From Stercorarius parasiticus (taxonomy: Eukaryota > Chordata > Aves > Charadriiformes > Stercorariidae): a stretch of DNA of 64,000 nt. A program made the translations under genes and the position numbers. The notes beneath the pieces were generated by a model. It was not told the DNA's origin, searched no databases, and worked only from the letters and a program-made list of their open reading frames with translations. Location: assembly GCA_013396915.1 (NCBI GenBank), contig VWZL01002012.1, positions 620,001-684,000 on the forward strand. The letters are read 5' to 3'. Shown in pieces: positions 47,612-59,444 of this stretch. How positions within the stretch are numbered: the first letter of the stretch is position 1; each line of letters opens with the position of its first letter.

Positions 47612-48257
47612 AGCAAGTAAGTGCTTGTTTGCTTTTTCTCCAGGGTTTGCTGGCATTCAGACATTCCAGGTTTTTTCCCCGCAGTTTCAGAGTGAGGGAA
47701 ATGAGCAGTGCTGCACCACTGGGGTTTTGCAAATCCTGCTGTACTGCTTATCCCTCCCGACTCAGTGGTACAAAAACACTCTCGGCGACTCATTCCAGGC
47801 AACCCAAATGTTCTCTGGTGCTGCTCACCTACTGCCCTTTTCCCTCTGCTGATTCACTGGCTGTGCATTGCTGCTGATGTCACACTGTTCCCATTTTACC
47901 CACTGATCGGTTGATACCAATAATACTGAGCTGTGCAAGCCCTCTCCCTTAAATCCTTGGCTTATTTCTTGGCTTCCTATCCACACATGGTGCCACCTTT
48001 CAGTGAGGTGGGTACTAAATTTATCCGATGAGGTATATTATTGCATGCCCTTTGCACAGCCTCTGCTGTGCTTTGTCATTGAGGACTTTTGAAGCTGGGA
48101 GCAACTCTAATCTGAGTCATTGATCCTATATTCCCTATTCCATTTCTAACTCTTTCTGTCCCAGGAACAGCCCAGGTCTCTGGGCAAAGGAAACGTGTGT
48201 CTTTGGTGTCAGTGTAGCTCAACAGCTTTACATTGTTGATGATTTGTCCCTGGATGG

Positions 48258-48320
48258 ATATGAATATATATACACACACATATATATGTATAAATATATA
48301 TATGGAGATATAAATATACA
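48258..48320. repeat. TA/CA-rich dinucleotide tract
   Basis: Alternating ATATATATACACACACATA-type sequence with interruptions, followed by further ATATATAT. It is an imperfect microsatellite, likely variable in length between individuals. Confidence 0.88.
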
Positions 48321-49116
48321 CTTATTTTGCTCAACCAGTTAGTTTCCAAATGGTTTCTCTTGTTGCAGCTCTCTTCCCCTCAGTGCCTTGATCTCCCTCT
48401 ATGTGCCACTTCCCTACTATAGGCAGAGCTGAATCACGTCACTGTCGCAAATCCTCACGGCTCCTTCTCTTCACATGGGAATGTGCGACCTCCTGAATCC
48501 ACAAGTGAGCCCTGCTTCTGCGTGACCCTTCCTTTCAGCTCCACGGGGGAACTGCTAAAGCCCCCCCGGGTTTGATCCCACTTCAGCTGCCTGGGCGGCA
48601 CAGCCTTTGCATAGTAAGTGCTCCTCCTTCACCAGCACATAAATCAAAGAGTACCACCTAATCAACAAAATAATCTTAATCAATGCTTTCACCGTCTGGC
48701 TTTCCCTAGCAAATATAACTCCCTGTTGATGTTTCCCATCCTCCCTTCTGTTATACCAGATGGTGTATGTTCCAGTCTTTTTATTACCCTTCCCTGACCA
48801 CGACACTTTGCTCAGTCCAGAGATCTTCATACTGCATCCCCTGAGTGTTCTCATCAGCAGCTCTGTCCTGCTCATTGCATCTTGATGTTTCAAGCATCTT
48901 GCACTAATGACCCTCTTCTTCCTTCACATTGGTATTTTTCACAGTATTCATTCCCATAGGTTGGTCAGCTGATATCTGGTAGCACATGTGCTTTAACCAT
49001 CACACATCTGAAGTGACCTCTGAGTATGTATAAATGTTGGCAGCGTATAGGCTGATTTTATCCTTCTATGTTATAGCTTCTTAAATTCTTCAGGATAAAT
49101 TCAGTGTGTAATAACC

Positions 49117-49149
49117 TCTTCCTTTTCTTTTTTTTTTTTCCTTTCTTAG
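49117..49149 (+). repeat. Polypyrimidine tract ending in TTAG
   Basis: About thirty pyrimidines (CTTCCTTTTC, then a run of twelve T, then CCTTTC) end in TTAG followed by AGAAGATTACAG. It is low-complexity sequence with the form of a 3' splice site on the plus strand. I saw no matching coding frame. Confidence 0.65.
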
Positions 49150-49533
49150 AGAAGATTACAGAAGTTGATCTGCTTCACATTATCTACATTTAGGTTGTTG
49201 CTGGATAAGATGACATCATAACATAAGCATCGGTCAGAAGAACTGTACTTCCCAAATGTACAGATTTGATGCATGGCTTTGTCTTTCTAAGGTGTTTACT
49301 CTGGGAAGCAAGCGGCAGGTTTGTGTTGTAAAAGGGAAAATGAGGGGCAGGAGTTTTCAGGCAGAGGCCCTGGCAGAATACGGCATATTGCATAGGATGT
49401 GTTTTCTGTGGCATTCAGGTTAAACAGTGTAAGATAAGCTCAGTCTTGGGCTCAGTCTGTAAGTTGTCTCTGTGAGGGTACCCAAATCTTCCCTGCTCTT
49501 ATCCTTCTGTTTCAAAATAGAGGCATTTTACAT

Positions 49534-49628
49534 TATTGGCTCTAGTGGAAGGTGTCCCTGCCTATGGCAGGGGGATTGGAGCTAGATGATCTTTAAGGTC
49601 CCTTACAACCCAAACCATTCTATGATTA
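49534..49628 (+). mobile_element. CR1 LINE 3' tail
   Basis: AGTGGAAGGTGTCCCTGCC, ATGGCAGGGGGATTGGAGCT, AGATGATCTTTAAGGTCCCT and CCAAACCATTCTATGATT follow one another. This is the sense-strand 3' end of an avian CR1 of the common subfamily group. The copy is about 95 bases and 5'-truncated. It is one of the best matches in the window, so probably one of the younger insertions. Confidence 0.95.
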
Positions 49629-50864
49629 TTTCTACTCTAACAGGCTCTCCAAAAAATTTGGTCTCCTTTCCTGAAGTGCTATGGCAGAATAGCACTCTGT
49701 GAACCTAGGACGTGCATATACTCTCCAGTTCATAGACCGAGCCCATGGAGTAACCTCTCCACCCTTCCTGCAGCCCCGGAGCATTGTGTAAATGAGGCCA
49801 GCTTGACTTCCGAGCCTCTTACAACAGCAGCAGCAGCGAAACTCAACAGCATCAAATCCCAGGCTGAGTATTTCCAAGTTCAACTCAGCCAGGCTTCGTT
49901 TGAAGCATTTGGGTAGAGAAACAAAATCTCCCCAGGCTACCCGGCTCTCCAGGCTGCAGTTCCGCTCTCCCTGAGCACATGCTCGCTTAATACAATTTGT
50001 AGCAAATGTAATAGACATGTGGAGTTGAAAGAGAGGCTGAGTATCTAAATTGCAAAGACCACAAATCAGTCACTGAGTAGATAGATATGCTAAGTGAACG
50101 CCATTTTTCTGGAGGATCTGACAGAACTGGAAATCACAATGCAGAGCGATTTTATCACAGAGGATTTTCAATTTGTTGTTTAGAAAGATGGGTCAGTAAG
50201 CATCCTCTTTATCCCTAATGACTAAAGAATGTAAATAATCTTGTTGTAACCATTTTTCATGTACATTTTCTATCTAGATGAGGTATATTGCCTTCTAGGT
50301 ATTTTTTTTTCCCTATCGAGGAGCATAAGGGCTTTTTTTTTTGTCCTTCTGTTAAAAGAGGCACTGCAGACTAATAGCTCTTTCATTCATCATAGAGGTT
50401 GATGCAGCTAACGTTTTAAGTGGTATTGTCTGCCAGTAATACTTAATCCCATTGTCGAAGACTGCAGTGCACAGAGAATGTGTTTTCATTGGAAAGGTAG
50501 GCTGTAGGGAAATGTAATGACTACTTAACTCTTAAGCCAAAGCAGAGACTGTAATCTAGTGTCAGAAGGGTTTTACCAGCTGCTTATTCTAAAGAAGAGC
50601 CTAAACTTTGCCTTCTAATTTATTCTGCTTCCTAACTATTCAATAAAAATGTTTAGCAACTCCAGTGATCTGTATCACACTCTTTCACTCGCATGTTGCC
50701 ATTTGGGGAAATACAGCTTCTCGCCTTTGTTCCTCCACTATTCTTTTGGCTGGTGGTGAAAGAGGTCTTGAAACATTTATTGCACTCCGATACAGGATTA
50801 TATGTTCAGAGAAGAAAAAAAATGTGGTCTACGTAACTCTGATGTGGTAGAACAATTACTAGGA
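49629..50864. other. Gene-free gap between two CR1 copies
   Basis: No gene, RNA or transposon was recognised. A minus-strand frame at 49632-50018 is not similar to anything known and contains a short run of cysteines encoded by a CAGCAGCAGCAG stretch near 49825. A T-rich tract lies near 50300-50342. Confidence 0.55.
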
Positions 50865-50867
50865 TTT

Positions 50868-51560
50868 TACAAATAGAAGGGACCTTTGCGAGCTAATGGC
50901 CTGTGTAACATCATTCAAGCAACTTGCCTGAATGCCTTCTTGAAGTCCAACAGTTGTGACTTACTTTCAGACACCTTTTATGACTTTGTTGATGTGTCTT
51001 TGATTTAAAAGTTTCCAGTGATGGAGCATCTATTGCAACCTTTAATCGGTTGTCTTCCCTGTAAAGAAAAAAAATAAGAAGTGCCCCATATTCTGGACCT
51101 TAATTTGTCTAATTTGAACTTCAAGCCATTGAATCTTGTTAAGCCTTTGTCAGCTAGATTGAAGAGTCATCAATTATCAATTTTCATTCCCTTTGATAAT
51201 AGACACTTATAGACTAATAAATTATCCTTTAACCTTTTCTTCATTAAGCTAATAGATTGAGCACTAGGAGTCTCTCACTTCAAGGCATATTTTCCATTTT
51301 TTTATTCATTCACGTGACACTGAATTCTCTCCAATTTTTCAACATCCTTCCAAAGTATAATAACCACTAAGTGTATCTGTACAATAGGTCCTCCACCATA
51401 ACCAAGGATGCAGTTGCATTGCTTTCCTCTATACCTTCTTGCAATTCGTATGTTTATTTAGAAACAGGTCACATTAACTATCTGATTTTTCCAGCAAAGT
51501 CTTCCGCAAATGATTATTCACAGTGACTTCTAAGTACCAGGTACGAGGACAGAATAATTT
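50868..51560 (-). mobile_element. Ancient CR1 LINE, about 700 bp, reverse orientation
   Basis: The plus strand reads as the reverse complement of an old CR1. AATAGAAGGGACCTT (3' tail) comes first, then CCAGTGATGGAGCATCTATT, TGAACTTCAAGCCATTGAAT, GCCTTTGTCAGCTAGATTGA, CCTTTAACCTTTTCTTCATT, AAGCTAATAGATTGAGC and CTCTCCAATTTTTCAACATC. The same series of words occurs in old CR1/L3-like repeats of turtles and crocodiles. It covers the end of the reverse-transcriptase ORF and the 3' region, with no intact frame. Its length and unexpectedly good preservation are worth noting. Confidence 0.85.
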
Positions 51561-53430
51561 CCATCAGTTCAGTTTGGTTTCTGGCATTTCATCATGTTGG
51601 AATGTGTACTGTGTGCTCAGCAAGGCAGAGAGATAACCAAGTAGATGATCTCTGAATTGTATATTTGTTGTTTCCGAGAATCATATGACTAGGTGTTTGG
51701 TCCCTGCATAGGTATGCAAAGGGAGATCTATTTGTTGGTCTGGGGGAGTTATACAGCTGGAAAAACCTAGGCTGGGGTCAGTCCCAGGGAGTAATAAACA
51801 AGATAGGAGGAGGGTGTGAATTTGCCATTTTGGATATAGTGTTGTGAAAAGTTAAATTGTGCTCTGATTGTACTTCTGATAGCAACTCCTGATCTCAACA
51901 CTCCACACAATAGAGAAAGCTCATGACAAGCCCTCCAGTTGTCCCATTCCCTGGTGGGGAGAATGGAAAAAATTCTGCAAGAGATGGCTGGACAGCAGGA
52001 TACTGTGCCGTTTTACTGAAAACAAAGCATTAATCTTTAGTTGAAAATCGGCCAAGTCTCTGGCTTTTAATGCTAAAACATTCTAGTCCCAGTGATGAGA
52101 GTGTTCGGTATTAATAACTCTGAGGCCACAGTGAAGAAATTGGGAAAGGCTGGGGGGAAAGACAGTCAAATGATAAGTTGTAGGAAATAGGAATTAAACG
52201 TCATGGCTAGGGAAGTGGCATTCGAGCAGCAGGCTTGTGTTTCACGGAAAACTGGTCTTCTTAGGAGGGAAAAGGCAATGCATTTTATTTTGTTTATTTT
52301 AATGATCTCATTAATACTGTGGATTCCATCATTTAGTTACTCAGTAGAAGCATTGATGAGAGGGGAAAAAAATAACAGAATTGGCATTGTGAGGAACCTG
52401 GAACTGCAATAGAGTCCCTCAAAGATACTGAAATAAAATGGAGTCAACTGTCTTGATAGCAGAATACTTCAAACACAGTTTGTATGAGATCCTTTTTTTC
52501 ATTGCGTGAAACTTAAACTCTGGAAATGGAATCTCTCATTATTAGACTGGAAAATTACCTGCAAATCTGTTGCAAAAATATTCAAACTAGATTTAAAAAG
52601 AAATATGGAGGGTAGAAAGCAGAACACAGTAATCTGGGTGTTTCTTTATTTCTCTTGTGGGAGAAAAGCTCCATCGACGTTATTAATTTTTTGTAATTAA
52701 GACTGTGGCCAAGATTTCATCAAGCAAGGTACTTAAGCACAGAACATTTTGAGGTTACAGTGGAGAGTTTATAATTTTTCATAGCATATATCATGGATAG
52801 AGAAAGCGAGTGCATGTCAGCTCCACAAGCTCACCTCTTAAGTTTTGTCAGAAATGCTTGCAGTTCAAATAACGTTTAATGAAAAAAAGCTAAATATACT
52901 CAAGAAACTTAAGCATTAAAGAGAAAAATTCATTCAAAACAGCACTGCCAAAATAGCCAAGATTTATTCAATAATAAAGCCAAGATTCATTATTCCTTTG
53001 AAACTTGGTTTTGTAATGACTGAACTATGGTTCTGCAGCAGCTCAGTGAGGGAAAAGCCACTGTACCAATATATGGTGGTGGAAATGTACGTTTAAATTA
53101 AAAACCAGCAATCCTTCCTAGCAATAACAACCTCCAGGACAGCACACTTGGAGAATAAAAGAAAGGAAGTCCAACCTTATTATTTTAAAAAAGAAGAATA
53201 AATAAATAAAGAGCAAAGAGTGATTTAAGTCAATAAAACTGGCCAAAAATAATCACGTGTTGGAAGAACAAGGAGATATTTTAGCATGTGCCAGTGAATT
53301 TCTGCTTCTCCACTTCCATCTTCTGTTTTGTTTATTTAAAGAATGTTTAATGCACGTGTATTCCATAAAGCTTGGAAGCTTGTCTTTAGGGGCAATAGGG
53401 CACCAACTCAGTATCTTTTTGGGCTCCCCT
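51561..53430. other. Gene-free stretch between CR1 copies
   Basis: AT-rich unique sequence with no recognised gene or repeat. It includes small A-rich tracts and TAAATAAATAAA words near 53199. Open frames are shorter than 75 codons. Confidence 0.55.
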
Positions 53431-53436
53431 GCATGA

Positions 53437-53862
53437 GGAAGACATGGCTCTGCTGGAGAGAGTCCAGAGAAGGGCCACAAAGATGATTGAGGGGACTGGA
53501 GCGTCTCTGGTATGAGGAGAGGCTGAGAGAGCTGGGACTGTTCAACTCAGAGAAGGCTCAGGGAGGATCTTAATTATGTCTATCAATACCTGAAGGGGGG
53601 AGGTAAAGAAACCAGAGCCAGGCTTTTCTCAGTGGTGCCTAGTGATGGGATAAAAGGCAATGGGCACAAATTGAAACATAGAAAACTCTGTTTAAATGTT
53701 AGGAAAAGCTTGTTTGTTTTCTTTTTCTCTCTGAGGTGGTAACATCTCCATCCTTGAAGCTTTTCAAAACCTGACTGTATATGGTCCTGAGCAACCTGCT
53801 ATAGTTGATCCTGCTTGGAGCAGATGCGGTGGACTAGAGCGTCTCCAGACGTGCCTTATGTT
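53437..53862 (+). mobile_element. CR1 LINE fragment, about 425 bp, lacking the terminal repeats
   Basis: Sense-strand CR1 landmarks in order are GAGAGAGTCCAGAGAAGGGC, CACAAAGATGATTGAGGGG, CTGGAGCGTCTCTGGTATG, AGGAGAGGCTGAGAGAGCTG, CAGTGGTGCCTAGTGATGGG, CAATGGGCACAAATTGAAAC, TCTCCATCCTTGAAGCTTTT and GGTCCTGAGCAACCTGC. The CAGTGGTGCC...GGCAATGGGCACAAA segment marks a different CR1 subfamily from the copy at 49534. The last 40-50 bases and the ATTCTATGA-type terminus are not recognisable, so the copy is truncated or decayed at its 3' end, which is less usual for CR1. Confidence 0.93.
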
Positions 53863-56800
53863 AATGTTAACAGATTCTTTGCCCCAGCAATGACAGAGTT
53901 CAGTGGAAATTCGTTATAAGTATAAGCTTATTCTTTAGGGCAAAGCTGTCCTTTTTATTAATAATAAAAAAAATATCTGAGAAGGCAGTTCCCATTGTTA
54001 GTCCTCTAGTTAGGGCAACTCAACAGTCTCAAGTGGAGCATAAAACTGGTGATGTATTTACTGTGCATGCTTTGGGCTGGATGCCCAGGACCTTGCTTGC
54101 ACCCCCCTCCATTCTCTCTGAAAATGGGGATATACAGTTACATGGAGATATATTGGGTCTTCCATGGATGTTAGCTCCTTACGTAAAAAGTAGGCATTAA
54201 TACATTATCACTGTGTGCAAACCCCAGGCCTCAATATTTTAAAAGAAGGATTTCTTACCCCATCAAGTTGTTCTGGGACCTTTCCACAAGCTGAGAGAGA
54301 TCTTTGCAATTTCTTGTTTAGCCTATGTCAGCTGTAGGCTTTGGGAAGCGTGGGACTGCACTGGGGCCACTGCTGCAGTGTGCGTGGTGTGGGAGAGAGG
54401 GAAATTACAGGGTTCTTTTTTTGGGTTTTTTTTCATGCTGTTATGCTGAACAGCCCAGCCATCCTGTGGAAAGGTCAGCGAGTAAAGCAGCGGATGCACC
54501 TTCCCTCGCAATGTGGAGCGTTCAGCCATCTCTCCCTGCACATGTGCCCACAGGAAATAGGCGCTGCTTCCCTTCCCCTTTTCCGGCTGCACCTAAAGAC
54601 CCCTCTGAGCCTGAAGGAGAGGCCAGGAGTAAGCACCGTTCAAATAACTTCTATGCAAGTTTAAACAACTCCTGAAGGAAGTCAGGGGTGCTATCTGGAT
54701 GTGGAAGGCCAGTGTATTTAATGACTTGCATATATTTGTGCTGGCCATGACGAATCAAAGAAGCAAATTAGGACTGAAACCTATAATGCAAACCAGTCAG
54801 GATTTTCTCCTGTGTTTTGTGGAGCCTATGTCTCCCTCCAGAGTTTAGAAGTAGGAAAGATGGTGTTGGTATTACAGATGTTGAGCAGAATACATGGACA
54901 CTTGGAATACCCTGTGCCAAGTTCATTCATATTTTACTATCTTCTTTGGGAGTAATCCATAAAAAGACAGACCAACATTTTCTGAAAGTTCTGAAAAAGT
55001 TTTTAAAAAATGGAAATGTATGTTATATGTATCTGAAAACTACGTCTTTGGGCACATTTTATCAAAGGGAACAAATGCACTGAAACATAAGGCTATCACA
55101 TCTGCAAATAAAAGCTCCAGAGACCTCTGAACCTTGCTTCCCTTTGGTTTCCACTTCTATCTTAATGGAAATTTTTTTAGGGTGTAATGGTTTGGCACAG
55201 TTGCAGAGCACAAAACAAAGAAACAGGAAATAAAACCTTATTTATTGTGTAATGCTGACCAAGACTGTTGCATCCCTGCTTTACCCACGTCATCTTCTGC
55301 TATACTTGCTTTATAGACATGCATTATGTGAATGGATTACTACACTATGCAGAGAAAAAAACCTAAATTTGGGAAGTTGTTTTCTGTTATCATTTATAAA
55401 TTTACAAGTTTCATAATAACTTCCGTTTTCTTTTATTAAAGATCCACAAATGTCTAAATTGCAGTCAGTAAGAAAACCTGCCTCCTTCTGAATGGATGAT
55501 TGTATGCAGAGTGTGCTTAGGAGTGTCAGCCCCTTTCTCTTTTTGATTTTTCATCGCCACTGTTTAAAGGTGACAAACTAATAAGGAGAGACTCATCTAG
55601 GAAAACCATCCAAGCTGGAGCACAGCAACAGCCCGGTGCATATTACTGACTACGTGCTGGATGTCACAGCAAGCTTTATTCAGATCTTCCTGTTGCTAGA
55701 AGTTGAGGATAAATTAATTAGATGTGCGGCTTATGCTGATTAACTGTGAGGTGGCAAGAGAGTTGCAGTGATTTCCGTTGTGTAATATAGATGCACAGTT
55801 CATTTGCTGACCACTGACGAGCATGTGTGCTTGACTCTTCCTTAAGATCAGCTTACTGAAATTTCTAGGGTGGACTAAGATGTTCTCCAGGTGACTTATC
55901 TGGATCATCAAGGAGCTCAGGTGTGCCAGGACAGGGGAAGCAATGAGATTGATAGGTTCTACGTCGTTGCTGAGGCTTGATTGCAGAGGATGCCTTCACT
56001 GCCAGCCTAGAGTGCTCATCAGGGATCAGATCACTGTTTGGGGAAATATTTTTCCAGGATCCTTGTGTACAAGTCATGTGGTTGACAGACAGCTAGTTGT
56101 CTTTGACTGAGTTGTTTTTGAAAAGTATTTTTCAGACCTTTGAAGAGCAGATTGGGAGCTATCCACCAAAANNNNNAAAAAAAAAAAAGAGAACCCATAG
56201 TCTCAAAATTAGAGGGTGCTTTATTGTCTGATACCAGGTGTAGCGATGATGGGCCCCAGTCATGCTGCCCGGTTTCAGTTGTTCAAAGTACTATGAGACG
56301 GGCTTTGAAGGCATTTGGGCATTCGTTTGTTAGTTTACAAGAATAGTTCACATAACTTTTTCTTCCTCAGTTTGTCTTTTCACGTGTGATCTGACTAGGG
56401 GCTATCCTTTTTCAAGACATTTTTTTCCCACAACCATCAGGGCTATAAATATATTTAAAATGAAGAAACAGAAATGGAACCTTAGGGGCTTTGGGGAGGG
56501 GGGGGAAGGGGTTCTTCTACAGTTTCTTGGTTCTAGATGTTGGATTTTCAAGAAATACACACAGAGCCTTGAGTCTTATAATGAAAATTCTGGCATCACA
56601 GAGGTGATGATTGCTGACCTACTGCTAGGGACTGATGTGTAGAGATGGTGGCCTGTATATCACGTTGCTGTGAGACATCCTGTAAGTCTCTTCTTTTTTC
56701 TAAGGGCTATGCCGGGAGCCGGAGAGCTTGCTTCAGAGAGCCTGGGCAGATAAGTCCCATTTGAAACCTGACAGCATTGCCACTCCCCATTGCAGACTGA

Positions 56801-57795
56801 ATCCAGTTGCATTCCTAAGGCCACAGCTGTAAAGCGAGTTTGTGGTTTTATTTTTGCTCTTTTCAAGCCATATTTTTAGTGCTCCCTGTAATAAATCTTC
56901 ATGCTTTGATTATGTGTAAAAAGACAGTGACTAGAGACAGAACACACTGCTACCAAAATAAACTCGCTTAATGCACAATGGTCCTGCCACAAGCACGGAC
57001 TCCCCTCTTTGCCTAAACTTAATATCATTTGAAGTGGTGCAGGGAGAAACGTGGGCAGAAGGGGAAGAGTCCTGTCCCAATGAAAAGAAAATAAAATTAA
57101 AAAGAGAGAGTGCAAATATATATGCTAGCAAAACGTGTGCAAAGGGTTGCCTAGCAATTCTGCAGACTATTTGTGCAGTTTGGGGAACGCGTTGTGAATT
57201 AGCATGAAGGAGAAGGCAGAGCCGGTTACGCCAAGCTCTTTAACGTGGCGAGTTGGCCACCATTTCCTGAGGCGGAAAGTAGCAATTTACTTCCATTGAA
57301 AATGAGTCACCGGGAGCCACCAGCATCGAGACACAGCCATGGGGCCAACTGAAGGGCTGTGGTGGCTAATGCCACTGCTCAGCATGTGCTGGCCAGCTTG
57401 GATTATCCCAGGAGTGGTGCTGGGGACCCCAGCCCATGCCTGGGAAGGGAGGGAGAGCAGTGTCCCAGCTGCGACCCTGCTCCCGTGCGAGATCCCAGCC
57501 CAGGCTGGGTGGCGGGTGCAGACGCTCCAGAGGATGTCACTGTCCCCAGAGCGTGGCCAGGCTCCAGGCCTTCTGCTGGTTTCTCAAATAAGGGTTCGGT
57601 GCCTGTGTCTATGCACTGCACAGTGCATTACAGAATTTTTTCGAGTGCAATTGGCAATGCCAGCAAGTACTTCGGGGTTTTTTTAATTCCAAATGTCTTT
57701 GTTTAAGGCTGCATTTCCAAAAGCACTTGGTAAACGCTGCAGAAAGCAGTGCCTTTTGAAACCCGCAGTACCAAAGTCAAGTTTAAAGATTTTTT
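53863..57795. other. Gene-free stretch with a local GC-rich island
   Basis: There is no recognisable gene or transposon. At 57330-57620 the sequence becomes distinctly GC-rich (about 60 percent by eye) and carries overlapping long frames on both strands, one with a strong Kozak context (see findings). A five-base N gap lies at 56172-56176. The beginning of a possible LTR-like word (TGTAATGGTTTGGCACAG, near 55182) could not be extended into an element. Confidence 0.55.
56171..56188. other. Assembly gap (NNNNN) inside a poly(A) run
   Basis: Five N at 56172-56176, preceded by A and followed by twelve A. The gap marks an unresolved homopolymer. The true A-run length is unknown and any frame crossing it is meaningless. 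Confidence 0.97.
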
Positions 57796-57802
57796 TGGAA
57801 GA

Positions 57803-58040
57803 ATCATGGAGTTATAGAATCGGTTTTGGTTGGAAGAGACCTTTAATGTCATCAAGTCCAACCGTTAACCTAACACTGCCAAGTCCATCACTAAATCATT
57901 TCGCCCAGCACCACGTCTACCTGTCTTTCAAATACCTTCAGAGATGGTGATTCCGCCATCCTGATAATGCTTTCAGTGAAGAAATTTTTCCTAATATCCA
58001 ATTTAAACCTCCCCTGGTGCAACTTGAGGCCATTTAGGCA
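57803..58040 (-). mobile_element. CR1 LINE 3' fragment, about 240 bp
   Basis: AATCATGGAGTTATAGAATC, GGTTTTGGTTGGAAGAGACC, ATCAAGTCCAACCGTTAACC, CTAACACTGCCAAGTCC, CACCACGTCTACCTGTCTTT, GGTGATTCCGCCATCCT and AATTTAAACCTCCCCTGGTG follow one another. This is the reverse complement of an avian CR1 3' region, so the sense strand is minus. It resembles the 19707 copy in its first hundred bases, including GTTAACCTA and ACTGCCAAGT, and probably belongs to the same subfamily. Confidence 0.95.
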
Positions 58041-59426
58041 TTTATTTTAGAAGTACTTTCTAGTATCAAGTAGATTTCACTTTGTCTTTTTCAGTGAATT
58101 TAATTGTGTTTGTCAAGTCCAAGTCCTAGCTCAGTGACCATCTTTAATTCTAAAATTCTGATTTTGCTTCTCCTTTCTGTGTTAATTTAATACCACTTTC
58201 AGTGTAAAGGTCAGGTTTATGAAATTCAGTTCAGTCATTTTTCATGTTTCATATCAAATGGTGGGGAACAGGCTGAGGCCAGAGAAAGACTCTCCCATTT
58301 TTTTCTTGGGAGGTGGAAAAGGTATAACAATATTTGGAAATTCTGGGTTTATTCTTTATTACCTTTTTCCTAGTGGGGGAGTAACTACATTTCTGCTTTG
58401 AACAAATTTTTTCTACCCCTTGAAAAGCTGAAATTATTTTTGTCACATAGACATCTCTTTCTGTTTTTCAACTTTCTATTTTTTCAAGGCTTAACTTCCC
58501 AGGAACTCCTAGAAATAGGTATCTAGTTCATAATCTCTAAATTAACCAGAGTTTCTATTAAATTGTAAGTAAGGTACTTACTGTAGAAATATGTATTCAA
58601 AGGAACCACTAAACTTCATGGTTCTATCAATACGTACTTATCTCCTAATGGTATACGTGTTTAATATATATGTAAATAAGAGTTATTAGCAGAGATTGCA
58701 TGTTTGGCTATAACTGTGGGTACCGGAAGATTACCCTGGGGATCTTTTAAACTCTTCTTTGTTTTATTCCACATGAGAATGATAAGATTTTTATTGAATT
58801 AAATTTAGTTTTATTTAAATTATCTTGATATGTACTCAGAAAGTGTCTGTTTAAAGGAAAATGTGTATCTGATTTCAGAGACTCAGAATAGATACTTCTA
58901 TACTTCTCTTTGGCCACAAGGGACTACGACAGGAACATTTTATTTCAGTATTACTTTAATTAAGTAAGAGCTGATATGGAAAGTGTGTAGTGCCCTGTAA
59001 TTTGATATGGACATTTTCTAACCTTCGAAACAGACTGTGGAAAGCTCTCTGTGTATATCAATTCCTGGGGTGAACTACAGTGGATACTTTTTGAGTTTGT
59101 CATCTATTTCTGGTGTCCTGGCAGTATTTTTCCTTATCAAATTACTAAGTTATGTCATATCTATTTCTGTTCTTTCTTTAAATCAGTCAAGGTTGTAGGT
59201 TTTTTTTTCCATTAGCTGTTATACAATGTCACTTATATTCCTGGCATTTGTATTTCTAGAAGAATTTGTCTGTCATTTTTGCATGCTTAGCACCTGCAAA
59301 AAATGGCATTTATGGGTGCGCTTTGCATACACCGTACCTGCATCCCTGGCTTTGCGTTCACTAATTGAACTTGGAGCATGTAAGTCATCCCATCTCAGAT
59401 GCTCTCCAAAAGGGGATGTGCAAGTC

Positions 59427-59444
59427 AAAAAAAAAAAAAAAAAA
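59427..59444. repeat. Poly(A) run, A18
   Basis: Eighteen A following CAAGTC and preceding GTATTGTTGG. No element upstream was recognised, so it is not called a retrocopy tail. Confidence 0.88.

Larger units (their letters stand above)
32766..49530. other. Gene-free stretch with conserved-element candidates
   Basis: I could not support any coding gene over nearly 17 kb. Open frames are under about 155 codons and overlap one another on both strands. The stretch includes three conserved-element candidates (33990-34470, 36230-36720, 46880-47190), a strong splice-acceptor context at 35131-35170, a possible very old repeat at 37725-37800, a pentanucleotide microsatellite at 47534-47611 and a TA/CA tract at 48258-48320. 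No RNA gene was recognised. Confidence 0.6.

Noticed and set aside
47428..47877. Frames rich in Lys-Arg-Glu (minus) or Ser-Leu-Phe (plus)
   Set aside because: They are produced by the TTCTC/TTTTC microsatellite, which has no in-frame interruptions. This is composition, not coding.
55180..55300. Possible LTR start (TGTAATGGTTTGGCACAG)
   Set aside because: It could not be followed into an LTR body, polyadenylation region or matching second LTR.
56140..56346. Frame crossing the N gap
   Set aside because: It includes unknown residues through NNNNN in a poly(A) run, so the reading frame is undefined.
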